Shown here one piece after another: positions 27,238 to 35,235 of a DNA stretch of 35,235 nucleotides; position 1 is the first letter of the stretch; every line of letters starts with the position of its first letter. The DNA lies in the NCBI RefSeq assembly GCF_009866965.1, contig NZ_SPKJ01000041.1, positions 1 to 35,235 on the forward strand. The letters run 5' to 3'. A program made the position numbers and the translations under genes. This DNA is from Propylenella binzhouense. Its GTDB lineage: Bacteria > Pseudomonadota > Alphaproteobacteria > Rhizobiales > Afifellaceae. The notes beneath the pieces were generated by a model that saw only the letters and a list, made by a program, of their open reading frames with translations, had not been told where the DNA came from and ran no database searches.

Positions 27238-27609
27238 TTACAGGCTGTCGGTGAAGTCGCGATAGGTCTCGTCGTCCATCAGGGCGTCGAGCTCGGCTGG
27301 CTTGGAGAGCCGGAGCTTCATGAACCAGCCGGCCGATTCGGGAGCCTCGTTCACGCGCTGCGGCGTGTCGCCGAGCTCCGAATTGACCTCGACGACCTCG
27401 CCCGAGACCGGAGCGTAGACGTCGCTCGCCGCCTTCACGGATTCGACGGTCGCCGTGGCGTCGCCCTTCGCGACCTTCTGACCGACCTCGGGCAGCTCGA
27501 CATAGACCACGTCGCCGAGCTGGTCGGCGGCATAGGCGGTGATGCCGATCGTGGCGACGTCGCCCTCGGCGTTCACCCATTCGTGGTCCTTCGTGTAGCG
27601 CAGCACCAT
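27238..27609 (-). CDS. gcvH: Glycine cleavage system H protein
   Basis: Lipoyl-bearing shuttle protein of glycine cleavage, 123 residues. The lipoylation site is K59 in ESVKAASD, within the small biotinyl/lipoyl-like fold. Other landmarks: YTKDHEWV at the start, [22 protein letters not shown] (split across residues about 22-43), and the [10 protein letters not shown] turn. The ATG at 27609 lies 14 bases after the gcvT stop with GGAGAG upstream. The OsmC-like gene follows three bases after its stop. Confidence 0.97.
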   Translation of the reverse strand: MVLRYTKDHEWVNAEGDVATIGITAYAADQLGDVVYVELPEVGQKVAKGDATATVESVKAASDVYAPVSGEVVEVNSELGDTPQRVNEAPESAGWFMKLRLSKPAELDALMDDETYRDFTDSL

Positions 27610-27623
27610 AGAGGCTCTCCTGA

Positions 27624-28751
27624 TCAACGGACGTAGCGGGGTGGGACGAAGGGCAGGGCGGCGACGGTCGCCGGCTCCGGACCGCGGCGGCCGGAGACCT
27701 GCACGTCCGTGCCCGGCGCGGCATAGGGGGCCGCGACATAGCCCATCGCGACCGGGGCCTCGACGGTGGGACCGAAGCCGCCGGACGTGACCTCGCCGAT
27801 CCGTGTGTCGCCGAGACCCAGGATGTCGGCGCCTTCGCGCACGGGTGCGCGGCCGGCCGGGCGAATGCCGACCCTGAGGCGCGCCGGCCCCTCCGCGAGT
27901 TCCCGCAGAATGCGGTCCGCGCCGGGGAAGCCGCCGGTCTCGCGCCGCGCCTTGGCAATCGCGAAGGCGAGTCCCGCCTCGACCGGGGAGGTGGTTTCGT
28001 CGAGGTCGTGGCCGTAGAGCGGCAGGCCGGCTTCGAGCCGGAGCGAATCGCGCGCGCCGAGGCCGACCGGCTTCACCTCCGGCTCGTCGAGGAGCGTGCG
28101 CGCGACGCGTACCGCATCCTCCGCCCGGACCGAGATCTCGAAGCCGTCCTCGCCGGTATAGCCGGACCGCGACACGAGACATTCGGCATCGTCGAAGCGG
28201 GCTTCCGTCGCCGACATGAAGGTGAGGCCGGCGGCTTCCGGGCAATGGCGTGCCAGCGCGTCGACCGCCTTCGGTCCCTGCAGGGCGAGGAGCGCGCGGT
28301 CGTCGAGTGCCTCGAGCGCGAAGGTGCCCGGGAGGCGCTCGCCGAAATAGGCGTCGTCGATCTCCTTCCGCGCCGCGTTGAAGACGAGCATCAGCTGCCC
28401 GTCCCCGCCGCCGGCCGGCCGCGTGACCATCAGGTCGTCGAGAATGCCGCCGGTGTCCGCAAGGAGGAGCGTATAGCGCATCCGTCCCGGCGCGAGGTTC
28501 CGGAACGATCCGGGCGTGATGCTCTCGAGGGCGTCCGCGACCGCGTCCTGGCCGGGGCCGGAGAGCACACGCTGTCCCATATGCGAAACGTCGAAGAGGC
28601 CGGCGCTCGCGCGCGTCCAGCGGTGCTCGGCGAGGATGCCTTCGTACTGCACCGGCATCGAATAGCCGGCGAAGGCGACCATGCGGCCGCCGAGCGCGCG
28701 GTGAAGCTCGTGGAGCGGTGTCCTGCGGAGATCGTCTGCGGTATCGGCCAT
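27624..28751 (-). CDS. gcvT: Aminomethyltransferase (glycine cleavage T protein)
   Basis: Transfers the methylene unit from aminomethyl-lipoyl-GcvH to tetrahydrofolate, releasing ammonia. The 375-residue product begins [17 protein letters not shown], then [18 protein letters not shown]; the conserved folate-site aspartate is in the [10 protein letters not shown] loop (about residue 105), and the [10 protein letters not shown] and [19 protein letters not shown] motifs follow. The ATG at 28751 has GGGAG five bases upstream; an upstream start in the riboswitch platform is unlikely. It is the first gene of the gcv operon, directly downstream of the glycine riboswitch. Confidence 0.97.
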   Translation of the reverse strand: MADTADDLRRTPLHELHRALGGRMVAFAGYSMPVQYEGILAEHRWTRASAGLFDVSHMGQRVLSGPGQDAVADALESITPGSFRNLAPGRMRYTLLLADTGGILDDLMVTRPAGGGDGQLMLVFNAARKEIDDAYFGERLPGTFALEALDDRALLALQGPKAVDALARHCPEAAGLTFMSATEARFDDAECLVSRSGYTGEDGFEISVRAEDAVRVARTLLDEPEVKPVGLGARDSLRLEAGLPLYGHDLDETTSPVEAGLAFAIAKARRETGGFPGADRILRELAEGPARLRVGIRPAGRAPVREGADILGLGDTRIGEVTSGGFGPTVEAPVAMGYVAAPYAAPGTDVQVSGRRGPEPATVAALPFVPPRYVR

Positions 28752-28778
28752 TCCGGCTCCCTGCGATAAAGATGAACG

Positions 28779-28801
28779 CACGACGGCATTCGCCGTTCGT
28801 G
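28779..28801 (-). promoter_or_regulatory. Hairpin between glycine riboswitch and gcvT (candidate expression platform)
   Basis: On the minus strand, CACG-A-ACGGC, loop GAAT, then GCCGT-CGTG form a 9-bp stem with one bulged A. It lies just after the P1 stem of the second aptamer and ends 27 bases before the gcvT ATG. The following bases (CGTTCATCTTTATC) are only moderately U-rich in RNA. It could be a terminator or a regulatory stem whose formation depends on the aptamer; which one is not clear. Confidence 0.45.
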
Positions 28802-28802
28802 C

Positions 28803-29000
28803 CCCCTCTGTCGCAGGACCTGAGAGATTCCCGGGCTTTCGCCCGGTTACTCCGTCGGTGAGCCGGTCGCCTCCCGATCCGGGGAGACGCCGGCTGCTTT
28901 CCAGAGTGCCGCGCCAGCACGGTCCTTGAGCCTGAGAGTTTCCGGGGCGGTTGCTCCTTCGGCGCCCCGCCGTCCGAAGACGCCGGGGACTCTCCCGTGC
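28803..29000 (-). ncRNA. Tandem glycine riboswitch upstream of gcvT
   Basis: Two consecutive glycine aptamers on the minus strand. The first runs from 29000 to about 28917: P1 arms CCGTGC/GCACGG context, the GGGAGAG start, CGCCGAAGGAGCAA core, and AAACTCTCAGG end. The second runs from about 28909 to 28803: P1 arms CTCTG/CAGAG, core CACCGACGGAGTAAC, and GAATCTCTCAGGTCC end. A short linker joins them. This is the known gcvT-type riboswitch, which binds glycine and normally raises expression of glycine cleavage genes. The 3' side lies about 50 bases before the gcvT start. Recognised by conserved sequence and pairing, with no covariance score run. Confidence 0.93.
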
Positions 29001-29105
29001 AGGCGTGATTCGCGCGGGCCGTGGCGCGGCCCGCGGGTCAAGAGATCGCCGACCCGGTCTCCGGAGTCAATGGAGGACGCGCTGCCGGACCGCCGCGGCG
29101 GAAGC

Positions 29106-30943
<1,838 letters not shown>

Positions 30944-30946
30944 GCC

Positions 30947-31267
30947 TCAGGCGACGCGGCGCTCGATGTCGGGCGCGATCTCGAGCACGGCGATGCCGGA
31001 CACCGGGTCGGTGACGCCGAGACCGCCGCCGAGATCCTCGAGCGTGTCGCGGAAGCTGTCGAGGATGCCGATCATCCAGGGCCTCGCCGCCGCGATGTCC
31101 TCGAAGCTTTCCCACTCGCCCAGGAAGCAATAGCCGCGGTCGCCGGTCTGGACGATGGCACCGCGGCGGAAGCCGGCGGGCTCGGCCTGGATCTGGCGAT
31201 GCGCCTCAATGAAGTCCTGATCGCGACCGGGCTTCACCCGGAACCGCACGATGTTGAACGCCGTCAT
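30947..31267 (-). CDS. Antibiotic biosynthesis monooxygenase (ABM) fold protein
   Basis: A 106-residue protein with the small dimeric alpha-beta barrel pattern of the ABM superfamily: FNIVRFRVKPGRDQDFIEAH at the start (residues 4-23), a middle strand GYCFLGEWES and a final strand at about 90-100. These proteins include heme-degrading enzymes and many of unknown function; despite the family name nothing here implies antibiotic synthesis. GGGGAGGG lies upstream of the ATG at 31267. It converges with ccrM (3 bases between stops) and follows the HAD gene after 57 bases on the same strand. Confidence 0.8.
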   Translation of the reverse strand: MTAFNIVRFRVKPGRDQDFIEAHRQIQAEPAGFRRGAIVQTGDRGYCFLGEWESFEDIAAARPWMIGILDSFRDTLEDLGGGLGVTDPVSGIAVLEIAPDIERRVA

Positions 31268-31324
31268 GGACGTGCCCTCCCCGAAACGAGCGCTCCGAAT
31301 GATACGCCGCCTGCGGGAACCCGC

Positions 31325-31996
31325 CTAACGAACGGGCGCGCTCGAGGCGGCGCCGGCCGTCACTTCTTCGCGATCGGCGCCGGTCTCGGTCTCGATTCCC
31401 CAGCGCGCGAGGTCGCGTCGCATGGCTGCCGCGTCCGTGAAAAGCTCCGCATTCCAGCCCGCCGCGCGCGCCGCTTCGACGTTCGGCGGGGAATCGTCGA
31501 AGAAGAGGGTCGCCGCGGGCTCCAGGCCGAAGGTCTGCGCGTGGAGGGCGTAGATCGCCGGGTCGGGCTTCACCAGCCGGACGGTCCCGGAGACGGTGGC
31601 GCCGCGGAACCAGCCGAGGAACGGGTAGGCCGGCACGGTGAGGGCGAAGAGGTCCTGGTTGAAGTTGCTGAGGGCGGTGACGTCGAAGCCCTTCCGGACA
31701 AGCTCGGCCAGGATCGCCACCACCGCCTCGTCGGCGCCCTCGAACATGTCGAGCCAGCGGCTCTTGTAGGCGCGGATGCAGTCCGCGCGCTCGGGATGGA
31801 GCGCCGCGAGCGCCGCGATCGCATCGTCGACGGGCATGCCCCTGTCGAGACCGAGATGCCAGTCGGGGCTGCAGATCTCGGCAAGGAAGCGTGCGCGCTC
31901 GCCCGGATCCGCGATCATGTTCCGGAACGGCCGGTCGCGGTGCCAGGGCAGGAGCACGTTGCCGATGTCGAACACGACGTGGCGTATCCGCGTCAC
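31325..31996 (-). CDS. HAD family hydrolase (HAD-IA, YihX-like)
   Basis: A 223-residue HAD phosphatase. Motif I is VVFDIGNVLLPW, the DxGNV form seen in YihX-type sugar-phosphate phosphatases rather than DxDG; motif II is TALSNFN, motif III has the lysine in RLVKPDPAIY, and motif IV is LFFDDSPPNVEAARAAGW. A helical cap sits between motifs I and II. The start is GTG at 31996, overlapping the mutY stop as GTGA and preceded by AAGGA at six bases, so it is translationally coupled to mutY. The substrate is not known. Confidence 0.88.
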   Translation of the reverse strand: MTRIRHVVFDIGNVLLPWHRDRPFRNMIADPGERARFLAEICSPDWHLGLDRGMPVDDAIAALAALHPERADCIRAYKSRWLDMFEGADEAVVAILAELVRKGFDVTALSNFNQDLFALTVPAYPFLGWFRGATVSGTVRLVKPDPAIYALHAQTFGLEPAATLFFDDSPPNVEAARAAGWNAELFTDAAAMRRDLARWGIETETGADREEVTAGAASSAPVR

Positions 31997-33117
31997 GGGC
32001 GATCCTTTCCGAATGCATTCGGGCAGGCGGCGCTTATGGCCTTCCGCATCACGCTCGGCAGCGCCTCGTGGCCGAGCGCGTCCGGCGGGCTCCACCAGCA
32101 GGCCGGCGGCGCGGCCGCGCGGGCGGAACAGTCCCCGCGCAGCACCGTCAGCCGCAGCTCGAAATGGGTGAAGACATGGGTGACGCTGCGGTCGACCCGC
32201 TCCCAGCTGCCGGGAAGCGGCGGTTCGAAGGCCGAGGCCGGCTCGGCGCCCCATGCGCTGCCCGGCACTTCCGCCATTCCGCCGAGGAGGCCCTTCGGCG
32301 GCCGGCGGCGCAGGAGCACCGCCCCGTCGGAGCGCACGGCGACATAGGCGAGGCCGTGGCGCACCGGCCGTGCCGGCTTCGGCGCCTTCACCGGGAAGCT
32401 CTCCTGCAGGCCGGCCGCGAAGGCGGCGCAGCCGTCCTGCCAGGGGCAGAGCGCGCAGGCGGGGCGCTTCGGCGTGCAGATCGTCGCTCCGAGGTCCATC
32501 AGCGCCTCGGCGAATTCGCCGGGCCGGTCCGCCGGCACGAGCGGCGCGAGCCGGTCGCGGATCTCCGCCTTTGCCGCCGGGAGCGGGCGGGCGACTGCAT
32601 GGATCCGGCTCATGACCCGCTCGACGTTCCCGTCGACCACGGGCACCGGCTCGGCGAAGGCGATCGCCGCAATCGCCGCCGAGGTGTAGCCGCCTATCCC
32701 GGGCAGCTCGGCGAGTTCGGCGGCGCTCGACGGAAAGGCGCCGCGTTCCGCCACTTTCCGCGCCGCGGCGATCAGGTTGCGGGCGCGCGAGTAATAGCCA
32801 AGTCCCGCCCAGGCGGCCATCACCGCGTCATCGGCCGCCGCGGCGAGGCTCGTCACGTCCGGCCAGCGCTGCAGAAAGCTGTGGAAATAGGGAGCGACCG
32901 CCGCGACCGTGGTCTGCTGCAGCATGATCTCCGACAGCCAGACCCGGTAGGGGTCAGGCCGCTCGCCGCGCCGCCTTGCCGCAGGGCCGACCCGCCACGG
33001 CAGCGGCCGCGCGTGGCGATCGTACCATGCGAGGAGGGCGTCGGCCGTCACGACGCCGCCCCCGACGGATCGCCCCGGCTTCTCCGCGGGCCGGCCCTCG
33101 TCTAGTCTTCGTGCCAT
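31993..33117 (-). CDS. mutY: A/G-specific adenine DNA glycosylase
   Basis: Removes adenine mispaired with 8-oxoguanine or guanine. The 374-residue product has catalytic E63 (LSEIMLQQTTV), the helix-hairpin-helix LPGIGGYTSAA at 138-148, catalytic D162 (VPVVDGNVERV), and the four cluster cysteines C214-x6-C221-x2-C224-x5-C230. The C-terminal NUDIX-like domain that reads 8-oxoG is present (AVLLRRRPPKGLLGGM, then THVFTHFELRL). The ATG at 33117 is used; longer frames reach into the divergent DUF721 gene and are chance. It diverges from the DUF721 gene, and the HAD gene overlaps its end. Confidence 0.96.
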   Translation of the reverse strand: MARRLDEGRPAEKPGRSVGGGVVTADALLAWYDRHARPLPWRVGPAARRRGERPDPYRVWLSEIMLQQTTVAAVAPYFHSFLQRWPDVTSLAAAADDAVMAAWAGLGYYSRARNLIAAARKVAERGAFPSSAAELAELPGIGGYTSAAIAAIAFAEPVPVVDGNVERVMSRIHAVARPLPAAKAEIRDRLAPLVPADRPGEFAEALMDLGATICTPKRPACALCPWQDGCAAFAAGLQESFPVKAPKPARPVRHGLAYVAVRSDGAVLLRRRPPKGLLGGMAEVPGSAWGAEPASAFEPPLPGSWERVDRSVTHVFTHFELRLTVLRGDCSARAAAPPACWWSPPDALGHEALPSVMRKAISAACPNAFGKDRP

Positions 33118-33172
33118 CGTCGTACTGTGCCGGCAGGATGGCGGTGCGCAAGCGGCAAGGAAGGGTGCGGGC

Positions 33173-33640
33173 GTGGCGGGAGAGCGCAGCAGGGTCGGAA
33201 AGCCGGTCGGCGAGCTCGTCGCGGGCGCGCTCGACCCGGTCGTCCGCAAGCGCGGTCTCGCACGCGCGGAGCTGTTCGGCTGGTGGCCGGACATCGTCGG
33301 CGAGGCCTACGCCGCCTGGACCCTGCCGGAGCGCATCCGCTGGCCGAGGGGAGGAGGCGCCGCGACCCTCGTCGTGAAGTGCGATCCCTCGGTCGCGCTC
33401 CAGCTCTCCTACGAGCTCGAGCCGATCCGCCAGCGGCTCAATTCCTATTTCGGCCATTCCGCGGTCGGGGCCGTCAGGATCGTCCAGCACCCGGTCCGCC
33501 TCGCGGCGCCCGCCCGCCCGGTGCCGAATCCGCCCGATCCCGAGAAGATGGCGGTTCTGGAGAGGCGGCTTGCAGGCGCGGAGGAGGGACTCCGCGGCTC
33601 TCTCGTCGCGCTCGGACGGCTCGTGCTCGCACGATCGTGA
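33173..33640 (+). CDS. DUF721 / DciA-like protein
   Basis: A 155-residue member of DUF721, a family that includes DciA, the ancestral loader or partner of the replicative helicase DnaB. The N-terminal part has the family pattern: RVGKPVGELVAGALDPVVRKRG, then a WWPDIVGEAYAAWTLPERI segment (about 37-55) and the KCDPSVALQLSYELEPIRQRLN region (about 69-90) of the KH-like fold, then a disordered proline-rich tail. The start is GTG at 33173 with an AAGGAAGGG upstream. It diverges from mutY and precedes dsbA and smc, the usual alphaproteobacterial order. DciA function in this organism is inferred from family only. Confidence 0.85.
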   Translation: MAGERSRVGKPVGELVAGALDPVVRKRGLARAELFGWWPDIVGEAYAAWTLPERIRWPRGGGAATLVVKCDPSVALQLSYELEPIRQRLNSYFGHSAVGAVRIVQHPVRLAAPARPVPNPPDPEKMAVLERRLAGAEEGLRGSLVALGRLVLARS

Positions 33641-33758
33641 CCGGGTCCGGCCGCCCCGCCCGGTGCTGCGTGCCGCCCGGGAGTTGCCCGCCCCAATTCA
33701 GGCTCTATTCAGGGCGAGACGGCGATGACGTCGCTCGCTCGATCTGAAGGAAATCGGA

Positions 33759-34388
33759 ATGTTCGACCGCAGGTCTTTCCTCCTTGGCGCCGCAGCGCTC
33801 GGCCTCGTCCTCGCCGTGCCGGGATTCGCGCTCGCCCAGGAGACCGTCGATACGGCAGCCCTCTACGCCGCGCCCCAGCTCGGCGACAAGGTGCTCGGCA
33901 AGGAGGACGCGCCGGTGACGGTCGTCGAATATGCTTCGATGACCTGCCCGCACTGCGCGCATTTCCACAATACGACGCTCGACGCCTTCAAGGAGAAGTA
34001 CGTCGACACGGGCAAGGTGAGGTTCATCTTCCGCGAGTTTCCGCTCGATACGGCCGCCTTCGGCATCGCGATGATCGCCCGCTGCGCGCCGGCCGAGCGC
34101 TATTTCGACATCGTGGACGTCTATTTCGACCAGCAGCAGAACTGGGGACGCGCGGAGAAGCCGTATGACGCGATCCTGGATATCGCCAAGCAGTTCGGCT
34201 TCTCCAAGGAAAGCTTTGACGCCTGCCTGTCGAATCAGGCCTTGTTCGATGGCCTGAACGCGGAAAAGGAGCGGGCGACGAAGGAATTCGGGGTCGATGC
34301 CACCCCGACCTTCTTCATCAACGGCAAGCGGATTTCCGGAGCGCTCACGCTTGAGGAACTGGACAAGGAGATCGAACCTCTCCTCTGA
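33759..34388 (+). CDS. DsbA-family thiol:disulfide interchange protein
   Basis: A 209-residue periplasmic thioredoxin-fold oxidoreductase (DsbA/BdbD, Thioredoxin_4 type). The active site is C63-P-H-C66 (SMTCPHCAHF), the DsbA-like CPHC, and the cis-proline is in VDATPTFFING (about 185-195). Residues 1-26 form a signal peptide ending ALA|QE; it starts FDRRSFLLGAAALG, which resembles a twin-arginine motif, so Tat export is possible though Sec is usual for DsbA. GAAGGA lies eight bases before the ATG. smc starts 39 bases after its stop. 118 bases separate it from the DUF721 gene, probably carrying its promoter. Confidence 0.92.
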   Translation: MFDRRSFLLGAAALGLVLAVPGFALAQETVDTAALYAAPQLGDKVLGKEDAPVTVVEYASMTCPHCAHFHNTTLDAFKEKYVDTGKVRFIFREFPLDTAAFGIAMIARCAPAERYFDIVDVYFDQQQNWGRAEKPYDAILDIAKQFGFSKESFDACLSNQALFDGLNAEKERATKEFGVDATPTFFINGKRISGALTLEELDKEIEPLL

Positions 34389-34427
34389 GACGGCGTTCCG
34401 CCGCGCGATTGCGCTCGCGGGGCCGGC

Positions 34428-35235
34428 ATGAAGTTCACCCGGCTCCGCATCACCGGCTTCAAGTCCTTCGTCGAGCCGACCGACATCCCGATCGAGCCGG
34501 GGCTCACCGGCATCATCGGGCCGAATGGCTGCGGCAAGTCCAATCTCGTCGAGGCGCTCCGCTTCGTGATGGGCGAAAGCTCGCACAAGGCGCTTCGCGG
34601 CGGCGGGATGGACGACGTCATCTTCGCCGGAACGAACAATCGCCCGGCGCGGAGCTGGGCCGAGGTGAGGCTCTCCGTCGTGCCGGCCGGGGGCCGGCCG
34701 CTTCCGCCGGGCGCGCAGGCGGGCGAACCCGTCGAGGTCGCCCGGCGGATCGAGCGGGATTCGGGCTCGGTCTATCGCCTCAACGGGCGCGAGGCCCGGG
34801 CGCGCGACGTGCAGCTTCTCTTTGCCGATGCCGCGACCGGATCCCGTTCGGCGGCCCTCGTCCGGCAGGGCCAGGTGAGCGAGCTCATCGCGGCGAAGCC
34901 GGTTCAGCGCCGCGGGATCCTCGAGGACGCGGCCGGTGTTGCCGGCCTGCATTCCCGGCGCCACGAGGCGGAGCTCAAGCTCGGCCAGGCCGAGCAGAAC
35001 CTCGCCCGCCTCGACGACGTGACGGGAGAGATCGGAGTCCAGATCGACTCGCTGAAGCGGCAGGCCCGGCAGGCCGCCCGGTACCGCAACCTCTCCGGCG
35101 AGATCCGAAAGGCGGAGGCTGCCCTCTTCTTCGTGCGCTGGTCGGCCGCCGCGGAGCGCCTGCGCGAGGCGGAGGGCGCGGCGAGGGCCGCGCTCGCTGC
35201 GCTTGCCGAGGCGACCGCGGCGCAGGCCGGCGCCG
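34428..35235 (+). CDS. smc: Chromosome segregation protein SMC (N-terminal part, cut by window)
   Basis: Structural maintenance of chromosomes ATPase that condenses and separates chromosomes. The visible 269 codons hold the N-terminal ATPase head: [15 protein letters not shown] at the start, Walker [10 protein letters not shown] at 31-39, ALRFVMGE following, and the R-loop and hinge-side pattern [15 protein letters not shown] near residue 145, then the start of the first coiled coil (long A/E/R-rich heptads from about 170). The gene runs off the right edge; full SMC proteins are about 1150-1200 residues. The [10 protein letters not shown] version (instead of IPQGRVSE) is the alphaproteobacterial form. 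Confidence 0.96.
   Translation, partial: MKFTRLRITGFKSFVEPTDIPIEPGLTGIIGPNGCGKSNLVEALRFVMGESSHKALRGGGMDDVIFAGTNNRPARSWAEVRLSVVPAGGRPLPPGAQAGEPVEVARRIERDSGSVYRLNGREARARDVQLLFADAATGSRSAALVRQGQVSELIAAKPVQRRGILEDAAGVAGLHSRRHEAELKLGQAEQNLARLDDVTGEIGVQIDSLKRQARQAARYRNLSGEIRKAEAALFFVRWSAAAERLREAEGAARAALAALAEATAAQAGA

Noticed and set aside
29014-29034. GCGGGCC/GGCCCGC stem after the lipoprotein gene as a terminator
   Set aside because: No U tract follows in the transcript; short GC palindromes like this are frequent in the window.
29036-29041. TTGACC on the minus strand as the -35 of the gcv promoter
   Set aside because: No acceptable -10 at 16-18 bases; the expected position reads CCCGCG.

Overview
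The window is a GC-rich, gene-dense chromosomal segment from an alphaproteobacterium, most likely of the Hyphomicrobiales (Rhizobiales) type. The markers for this are a CcrM-type GANTC methyltransferase, an IalB-family exported protein, the order of the aa3 oxidase genes, the thrC / M16 peptidase / acetyltransferase string, the rnhA / peroxiredoxin / DsbD-like / yqgE string, and the mutY / DUF721 / dsbA / smc string. The assignment rests on gene content and order. I saw no rRNA, tRNA, CRISPR array, transposase or prophage gene.

Layout, left to right. (1) 1-2.3 kb, minus strand: a KefB/KefC-type cation/proton antiporter cut by the window edge, and an IalB-family exported protein. (2) 2.6-10.1 kb, plus strand: an aa3 cytochrome c oxidase locus (coxB, ctaD, a likely intrinsic terminator, ctaB, a 47-residue membrane peptide, ctaG, coxC, DUF983, SURF1) running into ispH. 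(3) 10.1-12.5 kb: a minus-strand EamA transporter, then thrB overlapping rnhA. (4) 12.5-17.5 kb: peroxiredoxin and a DsbD-N-like exported protein (minus), yqgE (plus), and a large membrane GGDEF-EAL protein (minus) whose GGDEF signature is degraded. (5) 17.5-20.8 kb, minus: thrC (TTG start), M16 peptidase and GNAT acetyltransferase, almost without gaps. (6) 21.0-23.3 kb, plus: a 71-residue protein with DnaJ-like zinc motifs, a HAD phosphatase, a 2H phosphoesterase, and an unrecognised membrane protein with atypical base use. (7) 23.4-29.0 kb, minus: a glycine cleavage operon, gcvT-gcvH-osmC-like-gcvPA-gcvPB-small ORF, headed by a tandem glycine riboswitch. (8) 29.1-35.2 kb: a lipoprotein (minus), ccrM (plus), an ABM-fold protein, a HAD hydrolase and mutY (minus), then DUF721/DciA-like, dsbA-like and the start of smc (plus).

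How the genes work together. The cox genes encode three oxidase subunits plus heme O synthesis (CtaB), CuB insertion (CtaG) and assembly (SURF1). The gcv genes encode the T, H and both halves of the P protein of glycine cleavage, and the RNA leader ties their expression to glycine. thrB and thrC are the last two steps of threonine synthesis, in separate units.

Most of the window is conserved housekeeping DNA. I do not see a clear new defence, mobile or biosynthetic system. The parts least explained by known families are the membrane protein at 22491-23315 with its AT-rich upstream inverted repeat, the small zinc-motif protein at 20962-21177, the OsmC-like gene and small terminal ORF inside the riboswitch-controlled gcv operon, and the EAL protein with a degraded GGDEF domain.
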